From contig DATBDE010000106.1 in NCBI GenBank assembly GCA_036270095.1, forward strand, positions 1-31,537: DNA of 31,537 nt, given 5' to 3'. The translations under genes and the position numbers were made by a program. The notes beneath the pieces were generated by a model. That model was not told the origin of the DNA. It searched no databases and saw only the letters and a list, made by a program, of their open reading frames with translations. This document shows positions 8,191-16,106 of the stretch, in pieces (position 1 is the first letter of the stretch; each line of letters opens with the position of its first letter). The stretch comes from DATBDE01 sp036270095. Lineage in GTDB: Bacteria; Actinomycetota; Thermoleophilia; Solirubrobacterales; Solirubrobacteraceae.

Positions 8191-9360
8191 CCGCGTCCAA
8201 CTACTCGCGCGCGGCCGCCGACGGGCACTTCGCCGCCGCCGCCGACGGCAAGCCGCTGGTGGCCAAGTGGTGGATGGGCACGGGCTCGCCGGTCGACTTC
8301 ACCTCCCCGGCCGCGGAGGCCTGGTGGCGGGGCATGGCGCGCGACGTGCTCGCGCTCGGCGTCGCCGGGATCAAGGCCGACGACGGCGAGGGCTTCTACG
8401 TGCCGCCCGATGCGCGCTTCCACGACGGGCGCAGCGGCGCCGAGGCGGCGTGGGACTGGTCGGACCGCTACCGCGCGTCGATGCAGCGGGCGCTGGACGA
8501 GGCCCACCCCGGCGAGGGCGTGCTGTTCACCCGCTCGGGCTGGACCGGCGGGCAGCGCATGGGCGTGACCTGGGGCGGCGACCAGCTCTCGGACTTCTGG
8601 TCGCTGCGAACGCTGGTGGTGGCGACGCTCACCGCTGCGGCCTCGGGGTACTTGAACTGGTCCCACGACGTGGGCGGCTACCTCGGGCGGCGGGCGGTCG
8701 AGCGGGCGCCGCGCGAGCTGCTGCTGAGCTGGGCGGCGTTCGGCTGCTTCACGCCGCTGAGCAGGCGCACGTGCGCTTCGAGCAGAGGCCTGGTCCTACG
8801 ACAAGCGCACGCTGGCCGCGTTCCGCGACCTCGTGCTGCTGCACGCGCGACTCGTGCCCTACGTGCGCGCGGCCGCGGCGTGCGCGCCGCGGTGCGGGCT
8901 GCCGCTGGTCCGGCCGCTGTGCCTGGTCGACCCCGACGACCCGTGCGAGTGGGAGGTCTCCGACGCCTATTTCTTCGGGCCGTCGCTGTGGGTGGCGCCG
9001 GTGCTGGAGGAGGGCGCGCGGGCGCGCGAGGTGCCGCTGCCGCGGGGGAAGTGGATCGATTTCTGGACGGGCGCGCAGGTGGTCGGCGGCGGTTCGGTCG
9101 TCGCCGATGCGCCGCTCGCGCGCATCCCGGTCTTCGTGCGCGCGGGCTCGATCCTCGTGGCGTATCCGCCCGAGACGGTGGCGGGTGGGCTGGGCGATGC
9201 GCCGGAGGCTTCGCGCCCGTTCTCGGTCTCGTTGTGGGGGCGCCCGGCGTGCGGCCGGACCGGGGTCCGGCTCGCCGACGGGACCCGGATCCGGTGGCGC
9301 CAAGGCGCTTGGTCGGTGACCCCCGAGCGCGGCTGCCGTTTCCTCGCAAACTCGTTGTGA
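8191..9360 (+). pseudogene. GH31 alpha-glucosidase/xylosidase-type, N-terminus missing, frameshifted twice
   Basis: From about 8199 the frame encodes the GH31 barrel: KWWMGTGSPVDF, VAGIKADDGEGFY (KADDGE in place of the usual KTDFGE; this holds the nucleophile Asp), GVLFTRSGWTGGQRM, TWGGDQLSDFW (general-acid region) and LNWSHDVGGYLG. Near 8760 the frame shifts (QAHVRFEQ) and near 8784 shifts again (EAWSYDKRTLAAFRDLVLLH). It then runs cleanly through the C-terminal beta domains (DAYFFGPSLWVAPVLEEG, PRGKWIDFWTGAQV, IPVFVRAGSIL) to TGA at 9358-9360. Each break is fixed by adding one base (ctgagcag for ctgatgcag; cagaggcc for caggaggcc). The N-terminal domain and start are missing. It presumably hydrolysed alpha-glycosides when intact. 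Confidence 0.8.
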
Positions 9361-9411
9361 AAATGCCGTGATCGGGGCCCTGCGAGACCGGTCGGTCACA
9401 GGGTCCAGGGA

Positions 9412-9417
9412 TAGACT
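9412..9417 (+). promoter_or_regulatory. -10 element TAGACT of a leaderless promoter
   Basis: TAGACT lies exactly 8 nt before the GTG at 9426, which would place the transcription start at or next to the start codon. There is no Shine-Dalgarno sequence. The same hexamer-to-start spacing recurs at other starts in this window. Confidence 0.55.
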
Positions 9418-9425
9418 TGCGCCCC

Positions 9426-10265
9426 GTGACCGCTTCGACCCAGCCGGCGCCCGGCCGAGCCGGAGAAGAGGGGCGGCCCACAGCGTCGGGCGGATCGGCG
9501 ATCCGCCTCGCGGTTCTCGACTCTGACTCGGGCTTCCTGCAGGTCCTGACCAAGCGGCTGGACGCCGTGGGCTGGCAGCATCGCGTCCTTGCCTCGCCGG
9601 TCCCGCTCGACACGGTGGTGGCGATGCGGCTCAACGCGGTCGTCCTCGATCTCGCGACGCTGGGGCCGCAGGGGTGGACGTACTTGGAGCGGCTGTGCAC
9701 CACGTTGCCGGGGCTGGGCGTGATCGTGTGCACGGGGCCTTCGTCGGTGGCGCAGCGGGTGCGCGGGCTGCGCCTGGGGGCGGACGACTGGGTGACCAAG
9801 CCCTGCCATCCGGAGGAGCTCATCGCCCGGGTCGAGGCCGTGGTGCGGCGGCGGAAGCGCGCCGAGGCGCGCGTCGACGCGGGGCCGATGGTCGCGGGCG
9901 AGGTGGAGATCCGCGCGGACCAGTTCCAGGCCTTCGTCGGCGGGCGCTCGATCGATCTCACCCGGCGCGAATTCGAGCTCATCCAGTTGCTCGCCGAGGC
10001 CGAGGGGCAGGTGCTGCAGCGGGAGGAGATCTACCAGCGCGTATGGGGCTACGCGATGGCGCACGGAGACCGGTCCGTGGACGTCTTCGTGCGCAAGCTG
10101 CGGCAGAAGCTCGAGCGCGCGTCACCGCAGTGGCGCTACATCCACACGCACTTCGGGATCGGGTACCGGTTCGCGCCGGAGGCGGCGGGCAATGCGGCGG
10201 CTGCGCCTGCCGCTCCGACCTCCCTCGCGGAACGTTCGCCCGAGACCGCCGAGCTGCAGACCTAG
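9426..10265 (+). CDS. OmpR/PhoB-family response regulator
   Basis: A 279-residue two-component regulator that should bind DNA when phosphorylated. Residues ~26-140 form a receiver domain: acidic residues D32 and D34 (LDSDSG), phospho-acceptor D75 (VVLDLATLG), T103 (VCTGPSS) and K125 (VTKPC). Residues ~155-250 form a winged helix (LTRREFELIQLLAEAEGQVL, RSVDVFVRKLRQKLE, FGIGYRF). About 25 disordered residues precede the receiver and an Ala/Pro tail follows. GTG at 9426 is preferred to TTG at 9417 because it sits 8 nt after TAGACT, fitting a leaderless start. No histidine kinase gene is nearby, so it is an orphan here; its target is unknown. Confidence 0.88.
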   Translation: MTASTQPAPGRAGEEGRPTASGGSAIRLAVLDSDSGFLQVLTKRLDAVGWQHRVLASPVPLDTVVAMRLNAVVLDLATLGPQGWTYLERLCTTLPGLGVIVCTGPSSVAQRVRGLRLGADDWVTKPCHPEELIARVEAVVRRRKRAEARVDAGPMVAGEVEIRADQFQAFVGGRSIDLTRREFELIQLLAEAEGQVLQREEIYQRVWGYAMAHGDRSVDVFVRKLRQKLERASPQWRYIHTHFGIGYRFAPEAAGNAAAAPAAPTSLAERSPETAELQT

Positions 10266-10279
10266 CTCCGGCCCGCGAG

Positions 10280-10285
10280 TACTGT
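10280..10285 (+). promoter_or_regulatory. -10 element TACTGT of a leaderless promoter
   Basis: TACTGT ends 8 nt before the GTG at 10294, the same spacing as upstream of the response regulator gene. The hexamer recurs, also at 8 nt, before the VOC gene on the minus strand. Confidence 0.5.
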
Positions 10286-10293
10286 TGGCGGCG

Positions 10294-10647
10294 GTGGTAC
10301 GGGCCATCGTCTACATCGCGATCATCCTCGCCCTCGCGGCGGCGGTGGCGCTGCTGCCGGGCGGCGGGACGGCAGCCGGAGCGGTCGGCACGGCGCTGTC
10401 GATCGCGTTCCTGGGGACGCTGGCGTGGTTCGGGGCGCGGATATACCGCGAGAACCGCATGGCCCTGATGTCGCTCGACGACCGGTGGCGCGCGGTCCTG
10501 TACTGCGCGATCGGCGTGGTCGTCGTGACGCTCGCCGCGACGTCGAAGCTGTGGCTGACGAGCGCGGGCGTCATCGCCTGGTTTGCGTTGCTGGGTGTCG
10601 CCGCGTACGGGTTCTACGCGACGTGGCGGCATGCGCGGGAGTACTGA
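10294..10647 (+). CDS. Small membrane protein, function unknown
   Basis: A 117-residue protein with four hydrophobic segments: IVYIAIILALAAAVALLP, a second containing ALSIAFLGTLAWFG, a third AVLYCAIGVVVVTLAA and a fourth VIAWFALLGVAAYGFYATW. A short charged loop (YRENRMALMSLDDRWR) separates the second and third. GTG at 10294 is preferred for its position 8 nt after TACTGT; TTG at 10285 is the alternative. It lies 28 bp behind the response regulator with its own apparent promoter, and ends 14 bp from the opposing acetyltransferase gene. Similar small membrane proteins are common in actinobacteria, but I recognise no named family. Confidence 0.75.
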   Translation: MVRAIVYIAIILALAAAVALLPGGGTAAGAVGTALSIAFLGTLAWFGARIYRENRMALMSLDDRWRAVLYCAIGVVVVTLAATSKLWLTSAGVIAWFALLGVAAYGFYATWRHAREY

Positions 10648-10661
10648 GGGTCCCGCGCCCG

Positions 10662-11189
10662 CTAGGTCGCCGGGCCCAGGAGCGGCCGTCGGTACTCGAC
10701 CACCGGCATCCCCATCGGGCTGCTGATCGGGTCGCCCCGCACCGTCCAGCCTTCGCGCTCGTAGAAGCGGCGCGCTCGCGCCTGACGCTCGGGCGTATAG
10801 AGGCGCATGGACGCATAGCCGCGGCGCATTGCCTCCTCGACCGCGTGCCCGTGCAGGGTCACGGCCACGCCGGTGCCCCAGTACGGCTCGCGGACGAACA
10901 GCTGCCAGACGTGCGCGAGGTCGTCGCTGCCGCCGGGCCAGCGCGAGCGCGTCGACGCGCTGACCGTGACGTGGCCCGCGGGGTCGCCCTCCGGCGTGCG
11001 CGCGAGCAGTCCGAACACGTCGTCGTCCCCGAGCCGCTTGCGCGTGCCTGCGACCGAGCCGATGTCGGGTGGCGGGTTCCACCGCGGCGGTGCGAACGCG
11101 CGGTAGCCCTCGAATCCCGCGCTGACCGTCGCGACGATCTCCGGCGCGTCCTCGCGGGTCACCGGCAGGAACACGAACGCTCGCTCCAC
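10662..11189 (-). CDS. GNAT-family N-acetyltransferase
   Basis: A 175-residue protein with the acetyl-CoA-binding fold of the GNAT family. The pyrophosphate loop lies in LFVREPYWGTGVAVTLHGHA (W-G-T-G in the R/Q-x-x-G-x-G/A position), and the late beta-alpha unit follows (YASMRLYTPERQARARRFYE, then REGWTVRGD). It would transfer an acetyl group to an unknown amine. The start is GTG at 11189, 7 nt after TACCGT on the minus strand, with no ribosome-binding site. It is divergent from the pseudopilin genes and convergent with the small membrane protein gene. Confidence 0.85.
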   Translation of the reverse strand: MERAFVFLPVTREDAPEIVATVSAGFEGYRAFAPPRWNPPPDIGSVAGTRKRLGDDDVFGLLARTPEGDPAGHVTVSASTRSRWPGGSDDLAHVWQLFVREPYWGTGVAVTLHGHAVEEAMRRGYASMRLYTPERQARARRFYEREGWTVRGDPISSPMGMPVVEYRRPLLGPAT

Positions 11190-11196
11190 ACCCGCA

Positions 11197-11202
11197 ACGG
11201 TA
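11197..11202 (-). promoter_or_regulatory. -10 element TACCGT of the acetyltransferase promoter
   Basis: TACCGT on the minus strand ends 7 nt before the GTG at 11189, again consistent with a leaderless transcript. Confidence 0.4.
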
Positions 11203-11256
11203 TTTCTTCGCACTCCCGCGTAGATCCTCAACACCTCCCGCGAGACGGTTCTCCCC

Positions 11257-11634
11257 ATGACCCACCCACCGCCGCCTCGCGCGCAACGCACCGCCCGCCT
11301 CGCGGCAGACGACGGCCAGTCCGCGGTCGAGCTCGTCGCCATGCTGCCGATCGTCGTCATCCTCGCGGCGGCGCTGTGGCAGGCGGTGGTCGCCGGCCAG
11401 GCGGTATGGGTGTCGGGCGCCGCGGCACGCGCGGCTGCTCGCGCCGCGGCGGTCGGCGGCGACGCGAAGGAGGCGGCCCGCCGCGCCCTGCCCGGCGCGC
11501 TGGAGCGCGGGCTGCGCGTCGAGTGCAACGACGACGGCAAGGCAAAGGTCCACATCGCGATCCCGCTCGTGGTGGGCAGCGGCAGCCTGACCACGGTCAC
11601 CGCGCAGGCCCACTTCGAGCGGCAGGACGGATGA
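11257..11634 (+). CDS. TadE-like pseudopilin
   Basis: A 125-residue protein with the TadE-type N-terminus: a short basic lead, then GQSAVELVAMLPIVVILAAALW, where the glutamate after the processing site and the following hydrophobic helix are the signature of Tad/Flp minor pseudopilins. The helix runs on into an Ala-rich stretch (SGAAARAAARAAAVGGDAKE) and a small C-terminal domain ending TAQAHFERQDG. It would sit in the membrane with its C-terminus outside and take part in Tad pilus assembly. The ATG at 11257 begins the cluster; its stop overlaps the next gene as ATGA. No Tad ATPase, membrane platform or prepilin peptidase gene is in the window. Confidence 0.8.
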   Translation: MTHPPPPRAQRTARLAADDGQSAVELVAMLPIVVILAAALWQAVVAGQAVWVSGAAARAAARAAAVGGDAKEAARRALPGALERGLRVECNDDGKAKVHIAIPLVVGSGSLTTVTAQAHFERQDG

Positions 11635-11993
11635 GCGGTCCTCGCCCGGCCTCGCGGCGTGCTGGGCTTGCGCGCGCTGGTGGGCAGGCGACCGTCGAGG
11701 TCGTCGGGATGCTGCCGCTGATCGCCATCGTGGCCTTCGCCGCGCTGCAGGCGCTCGCGGCCGGCGTGGCCGCCGAGCTCGCCGACCACGCCGCCGAGGC
11801 CGGCGCCGTCGCGATCCTCGAGGGCGCCGACCCGCACGACGCCGCCGAGCACGCGATCCCGGGCTGGTCGGGAGCGCACATCGACGTCGCCGTCCACGAC
11901 AAGACCGTGCGCGTGCGAGTCCGCCCGCCGGCGGTGCTCCGCTCGGTCGGCGACCTGCTCGCGTCGACGGCCGAGGCCAAGGCGGAGCGGTGA
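11631..11993 (+). CDS. Second TadE-like pseudopilin
   Basis: A 120-residue protein with the same plan as its upstream neighbour: a basic lead, GGQATVEVVGMLPLIAIVAF and a long Ala-rich helix (GVAAELADHAAEAGAVAILE), followed by a small domain (HIDVAVHDKTVRVRVRPPAV). The conserved glutamate sits after the G-Q-x-T/S-V motif, as in TadE. The start is ATG at 11631, overlapping the previous stop by ATGA, so the pair is translationally coupled and probably forms a heteromeric pseudopilin complex (inference). The next gene follows after 22 bp. Confidence 0.78.
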   Translation: MSGPRPASRRAGLARAGGQATVEVVGMLPLIAIVAFAALQALAAGVAAELADHAAEAGAVAILEGADPHDAAEHAIPGWSGAHIDVAVHDKTVRVRVRPPAVLRSVGDLLASTAEAKAER

Positions 11994-12015
11994 CCGAAGG
12001 CGTCCGCAGCCTCGC

Positions 12016-12675
12016 ATGACCGACCTGCTCACCCGCATCGCCTCCCTGTTCCTCGAACCCGCCGACGCTGCCCCGCGGCGGCACCGCGTCGCGCTCGCTC
12101 CCCCGGCGCCGTGCGTCGGCGTCGTCGCCGCTCCTCGGCACGCGCTCGCGGTGGGCGCGGCGATCGCCCTGTCGCTCGCGCGCCGGCTGCGCGCACGGCG
12201 TGCGCTGGTGTGCGCGTGGCCGCCGGGCGGCTGGGCGGAGCCCGCCCTGCACGGGCCGGCCGGCGTCGCGGCTCGGCAGCTGCGCCGGCACCTCGCCGCG
12301 CGCGGGGTCGACGCGACCGCCGCCGGCAAGCTCGTCCGCGTCGTCCTTCCCGAGGCCACTGAGCACGCGGCCGCCGGCGCCGAGCGTGCGCTCGGCGCCG
12401 GGTCCTCGCCGTCCGTCCTCGTGCTCGCCGGCCCGCGCCCCGAGGCGCTCGACGAGGTGCTCCTCCGCCAAGACGCCATCGTCGTCGCCGCCGCGCCGGA
12501 CGCCGACAGCTCGCTCGTCGACCTCGCCGTCGCGACGCTGGCCGAGCAGCACCCGGCGGTCAGCTCATGCGCGCTGCCGCTCGGGCCGGTCGCCCGCGCG
12601 CTCGCGACCGCCGGGATCGCGGCGCCCATTGGCGCCGGCCGCGCGCTCGCACCGATGCTGGAGGCCGTGACATGA
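12016..12675 (+). CDS. Hypothetical protein of the TadE cluster
   Basis: A 219-residue Ala/Arg/Leu-rich protein I do not recognise. It opens with a short amphipathic segment (TDLLTRIASLFLEP), then an alpha/beta-like core: CVGVVAAPRHALAVGAAIAL, RALVCAWPPGGW, a VLVLAGPRPEALDEVLLRQD strand-helix and DAIVVAAAPDADSSLVDLA. This arrangement recalls MinD/TadZ-like proteins, but no GK[ST] Walker A is present, so ATP binding is not supported. It follows the second pseudopilin by 22 bp on the same strand and probably belongs to that operon; a localisation or scaffold role is only a guess. Confidence 0.65.
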   Translation: MTDLLTRIASLFLEPADAAPRRHRVALAPPAPCVGVVAAPRHALAVGAAIALSLARRLRARRALVCAWPPGGWAEPALHGPAGVAARQLRRHLAARGVDATAAGKLVRVVLPEATEHAAAGAERALGAGSSPSVLVLAGPRPEALDEVLLRQDAIVVAAAPDADSSLVDLAVATLAEQHPAVSSCALPLGPVARALATAGIAAPIGAGRALAPMLEAVT

Positions 12676-12748
12676 GCTGATCGATCCCACCCATGCATCC
12701 GGTACGGGGCGTTGGTCGTAGTGACGCGTGTCACGCCGGGAGGCGCCC

Positions 12749-13915
12749 GTGCAGGGGACCCTTGTTGACGCCATGCACCCCGAGTCCGCCGAGATCGCAC
12801 TTCCCCAGTTCGACGCGGTGGGCTTGGCTCGGCGCGCGGCGCTCCCCGCCGCCGTCGTCATCGCAGGCGTCGCGACCCTGATCCTCGTCCAGGGCAAGCT
12901 CGGCGTCATCGCCGACGCGTTCAATCGCGCCCTCGACGCGGACTGGCGCTGGGTCGCGGCGGGCGCGGCGTTCGAGCTCCTGTCCTTCGCGGGGTACGTG
13001 GCCCTGATGTGGCTCGTCGCCGGGCGCGCGACGCCGCGCATCGACCTGCGCCGGGCTGTGGAGGTCACGCTGGGCGGTGCCGCCGCAACGCGCCTGCTCC
13101 CGACCGCGGGCGTCGGCGGCGCCGCCCTCACGCTGTGGACGTTCCGGCGCGCCGGGATGAACAAGCGCGCGTCGATGCGGACGCTGCTCACGTTCCTCGT
13201 CGTGCTCTACGCCGTCTTCCTCGGCGCCATCGTCGTCTCGGGCGCGGTGACCGCGGCGGGCGGCGAGGGTCCGCTGACCCTGAGCGCCATCCCGGCCGCC
13301 ATCGCGGCGACCGGGTTCGCGGTCGTGCTCATGCTTGGCCTGTGGCGACGGCGCGTGGGCGCGAACGGCATCACGGACGCGGACCGAAACCCGGCCGCCC
13401 TCGAGCGGCTCGGCACGCCCGTCACCGACACCACCAACCCGCGCCCCGGCCGCGTCCGCCGCGGCGCACTCATCCTCGGCGACGCCACCGCCGACGCCAT
13501 CGGTCTGCTCCGCACGCGCGACCCGCGCCTGCTCGGCGCCCTCGCCTGGTGGACGTTCGACGCCGCCGTGCTCTGGGCCATGCTGAGTGCGTTCGGCGCC
13601 GCCAACGCCATCGCTGTCGTCGCCCTCGCCTACTTCGTCGGCCAGGTCGGCAACGCCCTCCCGATCCCCGGCGCCGTCAGCGGCGGGATGGTCGGCGTCC
13701 TCCTCGCCTTCGGCGTCCAGGCCGAACTCGCGGTCGTCGGCGTGCTGGCCTACCGTGCCATCGCGATCTGGCTGCCCGCGCCGATCGGCCTCCTCGCCCT
13801 CGCGAGCCTGCGCCGCACGATCGCGCGCTGGTCGCGCGAGCAGGCGGGGGAGACTGTGGTCGATGGACAACGCGCAGATCGCCGACCGCTTGGACGCCCT
13901 CGCGTCGCTGCTTGA
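12749..13915 (+). CDS. Flippase-like (LPG-synthase transmembrane / UPF0104) protein
   Basis: A 388-residue membrane protein of the lysylphosphatidylglycerol-synthase transmembrane/AglD-like family, whose members flip or transfer lipid-linked groups. It has about eight hydrophobic segments and the family hallmarks LLPTAGVGGAALTLWTFRRAG near the first third and VGQVGNALPIPGAVSGGMVG near the end. The last helix is followed by a basic tail. The start is probably GTG at 12749, about 8 nt after GGGAGG; ATG at 12773 is an alternative. The 3' end overlaps the PolX-like gene by 53 bp in another frame, so the two are probably co-expressed although no shared function is evident. Confidence 0.85.
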   Translation: MQGTLVDAMHPESAEIALPQFDAVGLARRAALPAAVVIAGVATLILVQGKLGVIADAFNRALDADWRWVAAGAAFELLSFAGYVALMWLVAGRATPRIDLRRAVEVTLGGAAATRLLPTAGVGGAALTLWTFRRAGMNKRASMRTLLTFLVVLYAVFLGAIVVSGAVTAAGGEGPLTLSAIPAAIAATGFAVVLMLGLWRRRVGANGITDADRNPAALERLGTPVTDTTNPRPGRVRRGALILGDATADAIGLLRTRDPRLLGALAWWTFDAAVLWAMLSAFGAANAIAVVALAYFVGQVGNALPIPGAVSGGMVGVLLAFGVQAELAVVGVLAYRAIAIWLPAPIGLLALASLRRTIARWSREQAGETVVDGQRADRRPLGRPRVAA

Positions 13916-15473
13916 GCTTGCCGAGGCCAACCCCTACACCGCCCGCGCCTACCGCCGTGCCGCCGAGACGGTTCGCAACGTGCCGACTCCGGTGACCGAG
14001 CTCGTCGAGTCCGGGCGCGTGCGCGACCTGCGCGGCGTCGGCCCCGGCATCGAGGCGCGCCTGCGCGAGTTGGTCGACACCGGCCAGATCGCCGAGCTCA
14101 CCGAGCTCGAGCGCGAGCTCGCCCCCGACCTCGTCGGCCTCGGCCGCTACCTCGGGCTCGGCGCGCGCCGCTCGGTCCAGATCGCGCGCGCCCTCGGCGT
14201 GCGCACTGCCGACGAGCTGCGCGCGGCCGCCGCCGAAGGCCGCCTCCGCACCGTCCCCGGCATCGGCCCCAAGACCGAGGCGCAGCTCCGTGAGGCGCTC
14301 GCTCAGGAGCCAGAGACCCGCCCGCGCGAGGGCCTCCTGCTCAACCGCGCGCGCGAGCTCGTGGACACCATCGCCGCCGCGCTCGACGCCGAGCCCGCCG
14401 GCGACGTTCGCCGGTGGCGCGACTCGTGCGTGCACCTCGCCGTCGTCCGCGCCGCGCAGGACCCGGGCCCCGTCCTCGCCCGCTTCGCCGAGCTCCCCCA
14501 GATCGTCGCCCTGATCGAGCAGGACGACCGAAGAGCGCTGGGCGTGACCGTCGAGGGCGTCCCCATCGAGCTGGTCACCAGCGCGCCCGAGCGCTTCGGC
14601 ACCGCCCTCCTCCGGGCCACCGGCGCGCCCGCCTACGTCGACGCGCTCGAGCCGCTCCCCGACGCTCCCGACGAGGCCACGGTGTATCGCAAGCTGAAGA
14701 TCCCCTGGTGCCCACCCGAACTGCGCGAGGCCCCGTTCGCCGACGCGCCGCCCGCGCTCGTCGAGCTCCAGGAGATTCGCGGCGACCTCCACAGCCACAC
14801 CACCTGGTCGGACGGGCGCGCCAGCGTCGAGGAGATGGGCCGCGCCGCCCGCGACCGCGGCTACCAGTACCTGGCGATCTGCGACCACACCCCGGCCGTC
14901 GGTGCCGTCCGCGGGCTCACGCCCGACGACGTCCGCCGCCAGGCCGAGGAGATCGCCGCGGCCAACGAGGCGCTCGCCCCGTTCCGCATCCTGCGCGGCA
15001 TCGAATGCGACATCCACCCGGACGGCCGCCTCGACCTCCCCGACGACGTCCTGGCCGAGCTCGACTGGGTCCAGGCCAGCGTGCACGGCGGCCAGCGCAT
15101 GCCCGAGCGCGAGATGACCAAGCGCGTCGAGGAGGCCCTGCGCAACCCGTCCGTGCGCTGCCTCAGCCACCCGAAGGGCCGCTACATCAACCGCCGCCCC
15201 GAGAACGCCCTGAACCTCGAGCGCATCTACGCGGTGGCGCTCGCGGAGGACGTCGCGCTCGAGGTCAACGGCCTGGCGCCTCGTCTCGACCTCAGTGCCG
15301 AGCACGTCCGCGAGGCCCTGGGCGCCGGCGTGCAGATCGTCTGCTCGACCGACGCCCACTCGGTGCGCGGCCTCGAGAACATCGACCTCGCGGTCGCCAC
15401 CGCCCGCCGCGGCTGGGCCACCGCGAACGACGTCGTCAACACGCGGCCGTTAGAGGCGATCCTGCGCGGGTAG
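13863..15473 (+). CDS. PolX-like protein: degenerate family X polymerase domain plus PHP phosphoesterase
   Basis: A 536-residue protein with the domain order of bacterial PolX (about 570 aa). The N-terminus has helix-hairpin-helix motifs (RDLRGVGPGIEARL, LRTVPGIGPKTEAQL). The polymerase-palm segment is degenerate: where PolX has G-S-x-R-R...D-x-D, this protein reads AGDVRRWRDSCVHLAV (residues ~179-194), with His191 and Ala193 in place of the two metal aspartates, and the third strand has IEL for VDL. The C-terminal PHP domain (~305-536) is intact: GDLHSHTTWSDG, ICDHTP, GIECDIHPDG, ASVHGG, LSHPKG, EVNG, STDAHS. It is therefore expected to be a nuclease or phosphoesterase with a DNA-binding front, not a polymerase. 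ATG at 13863 follows GGGGGAG. Confidence 0.88.
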   Translation: MDNAQIADRLDALASLLELAEANPYTARAYRRAAETVRNVPTPVTELVESGRVRDLRGVGPGIEARLRELVDTGQIAELTELERELAPDLVGLGRYLGLGARRSVQIARALGVRTADELRAAAAEGRLRTVPGIGPKTEAQLREALAQEPETRPREGLLLNRARELVDTIAAALDAEPAGDVRRWRDSCVHLAVVRAAQDPGPVLARFAELPQIVALIEQDDRRALGVTVEGVPIELVTSAPERFGTALLRATGAPAYVDALEPLPDAPDEATVYRKLKIPWCPPELREAPFADAPPALVELQEIRGDLHSHTTWSDGRASVEEMGRAARDRGYQYLAICDHTPAVGAVRGLTPDDVRRQAEEIAAANEALAPFRILRGIECDIHPDGRLDLPDDVLAELDWVQASVHGGQRMPEREMTKRVEEALRNPSVRCLSHPKGRYINRRPENALNLERIYAVALAEDVALEVNGLAPRLDLSAEHVREALGAGVQIVCSTDAHSVRGLENIDLAVATARRGWATANDVVNTRPLEAILRG

Positions 15474-15482
15474 CCGAGGGGC

Positions 15483-16106
15483 GTGGCCACCGAGACGGCA
15501 CCCCCGACCAGGCAGCAGTCCCCGCCGACGCGCGACACTGCGATGCGCGTCCCGCGCACGACCGGCGGGTTCAGCGGCGTGGCGATCGTCGTGCTCGGCC
15601 TCTGGGGCGCCCTCGTCCCGTTCGTCGGACCGTACTTCCACTACGCGTTCGGGAACTACGACGCCTGGCATTTCACGACCAACCGCTTCTGGCTCGACGT
15701 GCTGCCCGGCGCGCTGGCCGTCATCGGCGGGCTGCTCCTGCTGCGCGCCGCCACCCGCAAGGGCGGCCTCATCGGCGGCTGGCTGGCGCTGATCGCGGGC
15801 GGCTGGTTCGCGGTCGGCCCGACCGTGAGCCTGCTCTGGGACGGTGCGGGCAACCCGATCGGCCCGCCCGTGGGCGGCCAGGTGCAACGCACGCTCGAGC
15901 TGCTCGGCTACTTCCACCTGCTCGGGTTCGTGATCGCCACGCTGGCCGCGTTCGCGATGGGTCGCTTCGTCTCGCGTCCGCGGGTGGCCGAGGAGCCGTT
16001 CGTGGCCGCCGGCGCCGTCGCCGGCGAGGTCGCCGACCATCGCCGTCGTCGCGGCGTTCTGCGCCGCCGGCGCGCGGCCGACGACACCGCGCCTACGGCG
16101 AGCTGA
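15483..16106 (+). CDS. Four-helix membrane protein, function unknown
   Basis: A 207-residue protein with an N-terminal Pro/Thr-rich segment of about 25 residues and four hydrophobic segments (FSGVAIVVLGLWGALVPFVG, LPGALAVIGGLLLLRAA, LIGGWLALIAGGWFAVGP, LLGYFHLLGFVIATLAAFAM). A loop holding YFHYAFGNYDAWHFTTNR follows the first. The tail is strongly Arg-rich. Start GTG at 15483, preceded by GAGGGG and 9 bp behind the PolX-like gene. The 3' end overlaps the convergent VOC gene by 14 bp. I recognise no named family. Confidence 0.78.
   Translation: MATETAPPTRQQSPPTRDTAMRVPRTTGGFSGVAIVVLGLWGALVPFVGPYFHYAFGNYDAWHFTTNRFWLDVLPGALAVIGGLLLLRAATRKGGLIGGWLALIAGGWFAVGPTVSLLWDGAGNPIGPPVGGQVQRTLELLGYFHLLGFVIATLAAFAMGRFVSRPRVAEEPFVAAGAVAGEVADHRRRRGVLRRRRAADDTAPTAS

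Noticed and set aside
12016..12675. Calling the TadE-cluster protein a TadZ/CpaE ATPase
   Set aside because: No Walker A lysine or deviant Walker A motif is present; similarity is only in general fold impression.
9979..12800. Very long minus-strand open frames (over 700 codons) across the regulator, membrane protein, acetyltransferase and pseudopilin genes
   Set aside because: Apart from the GNAT segment they are Arg/Ala/Pro-rich antisense frames without motifs, a by-product of very high GC; the genes they oppose have recognisable domains.
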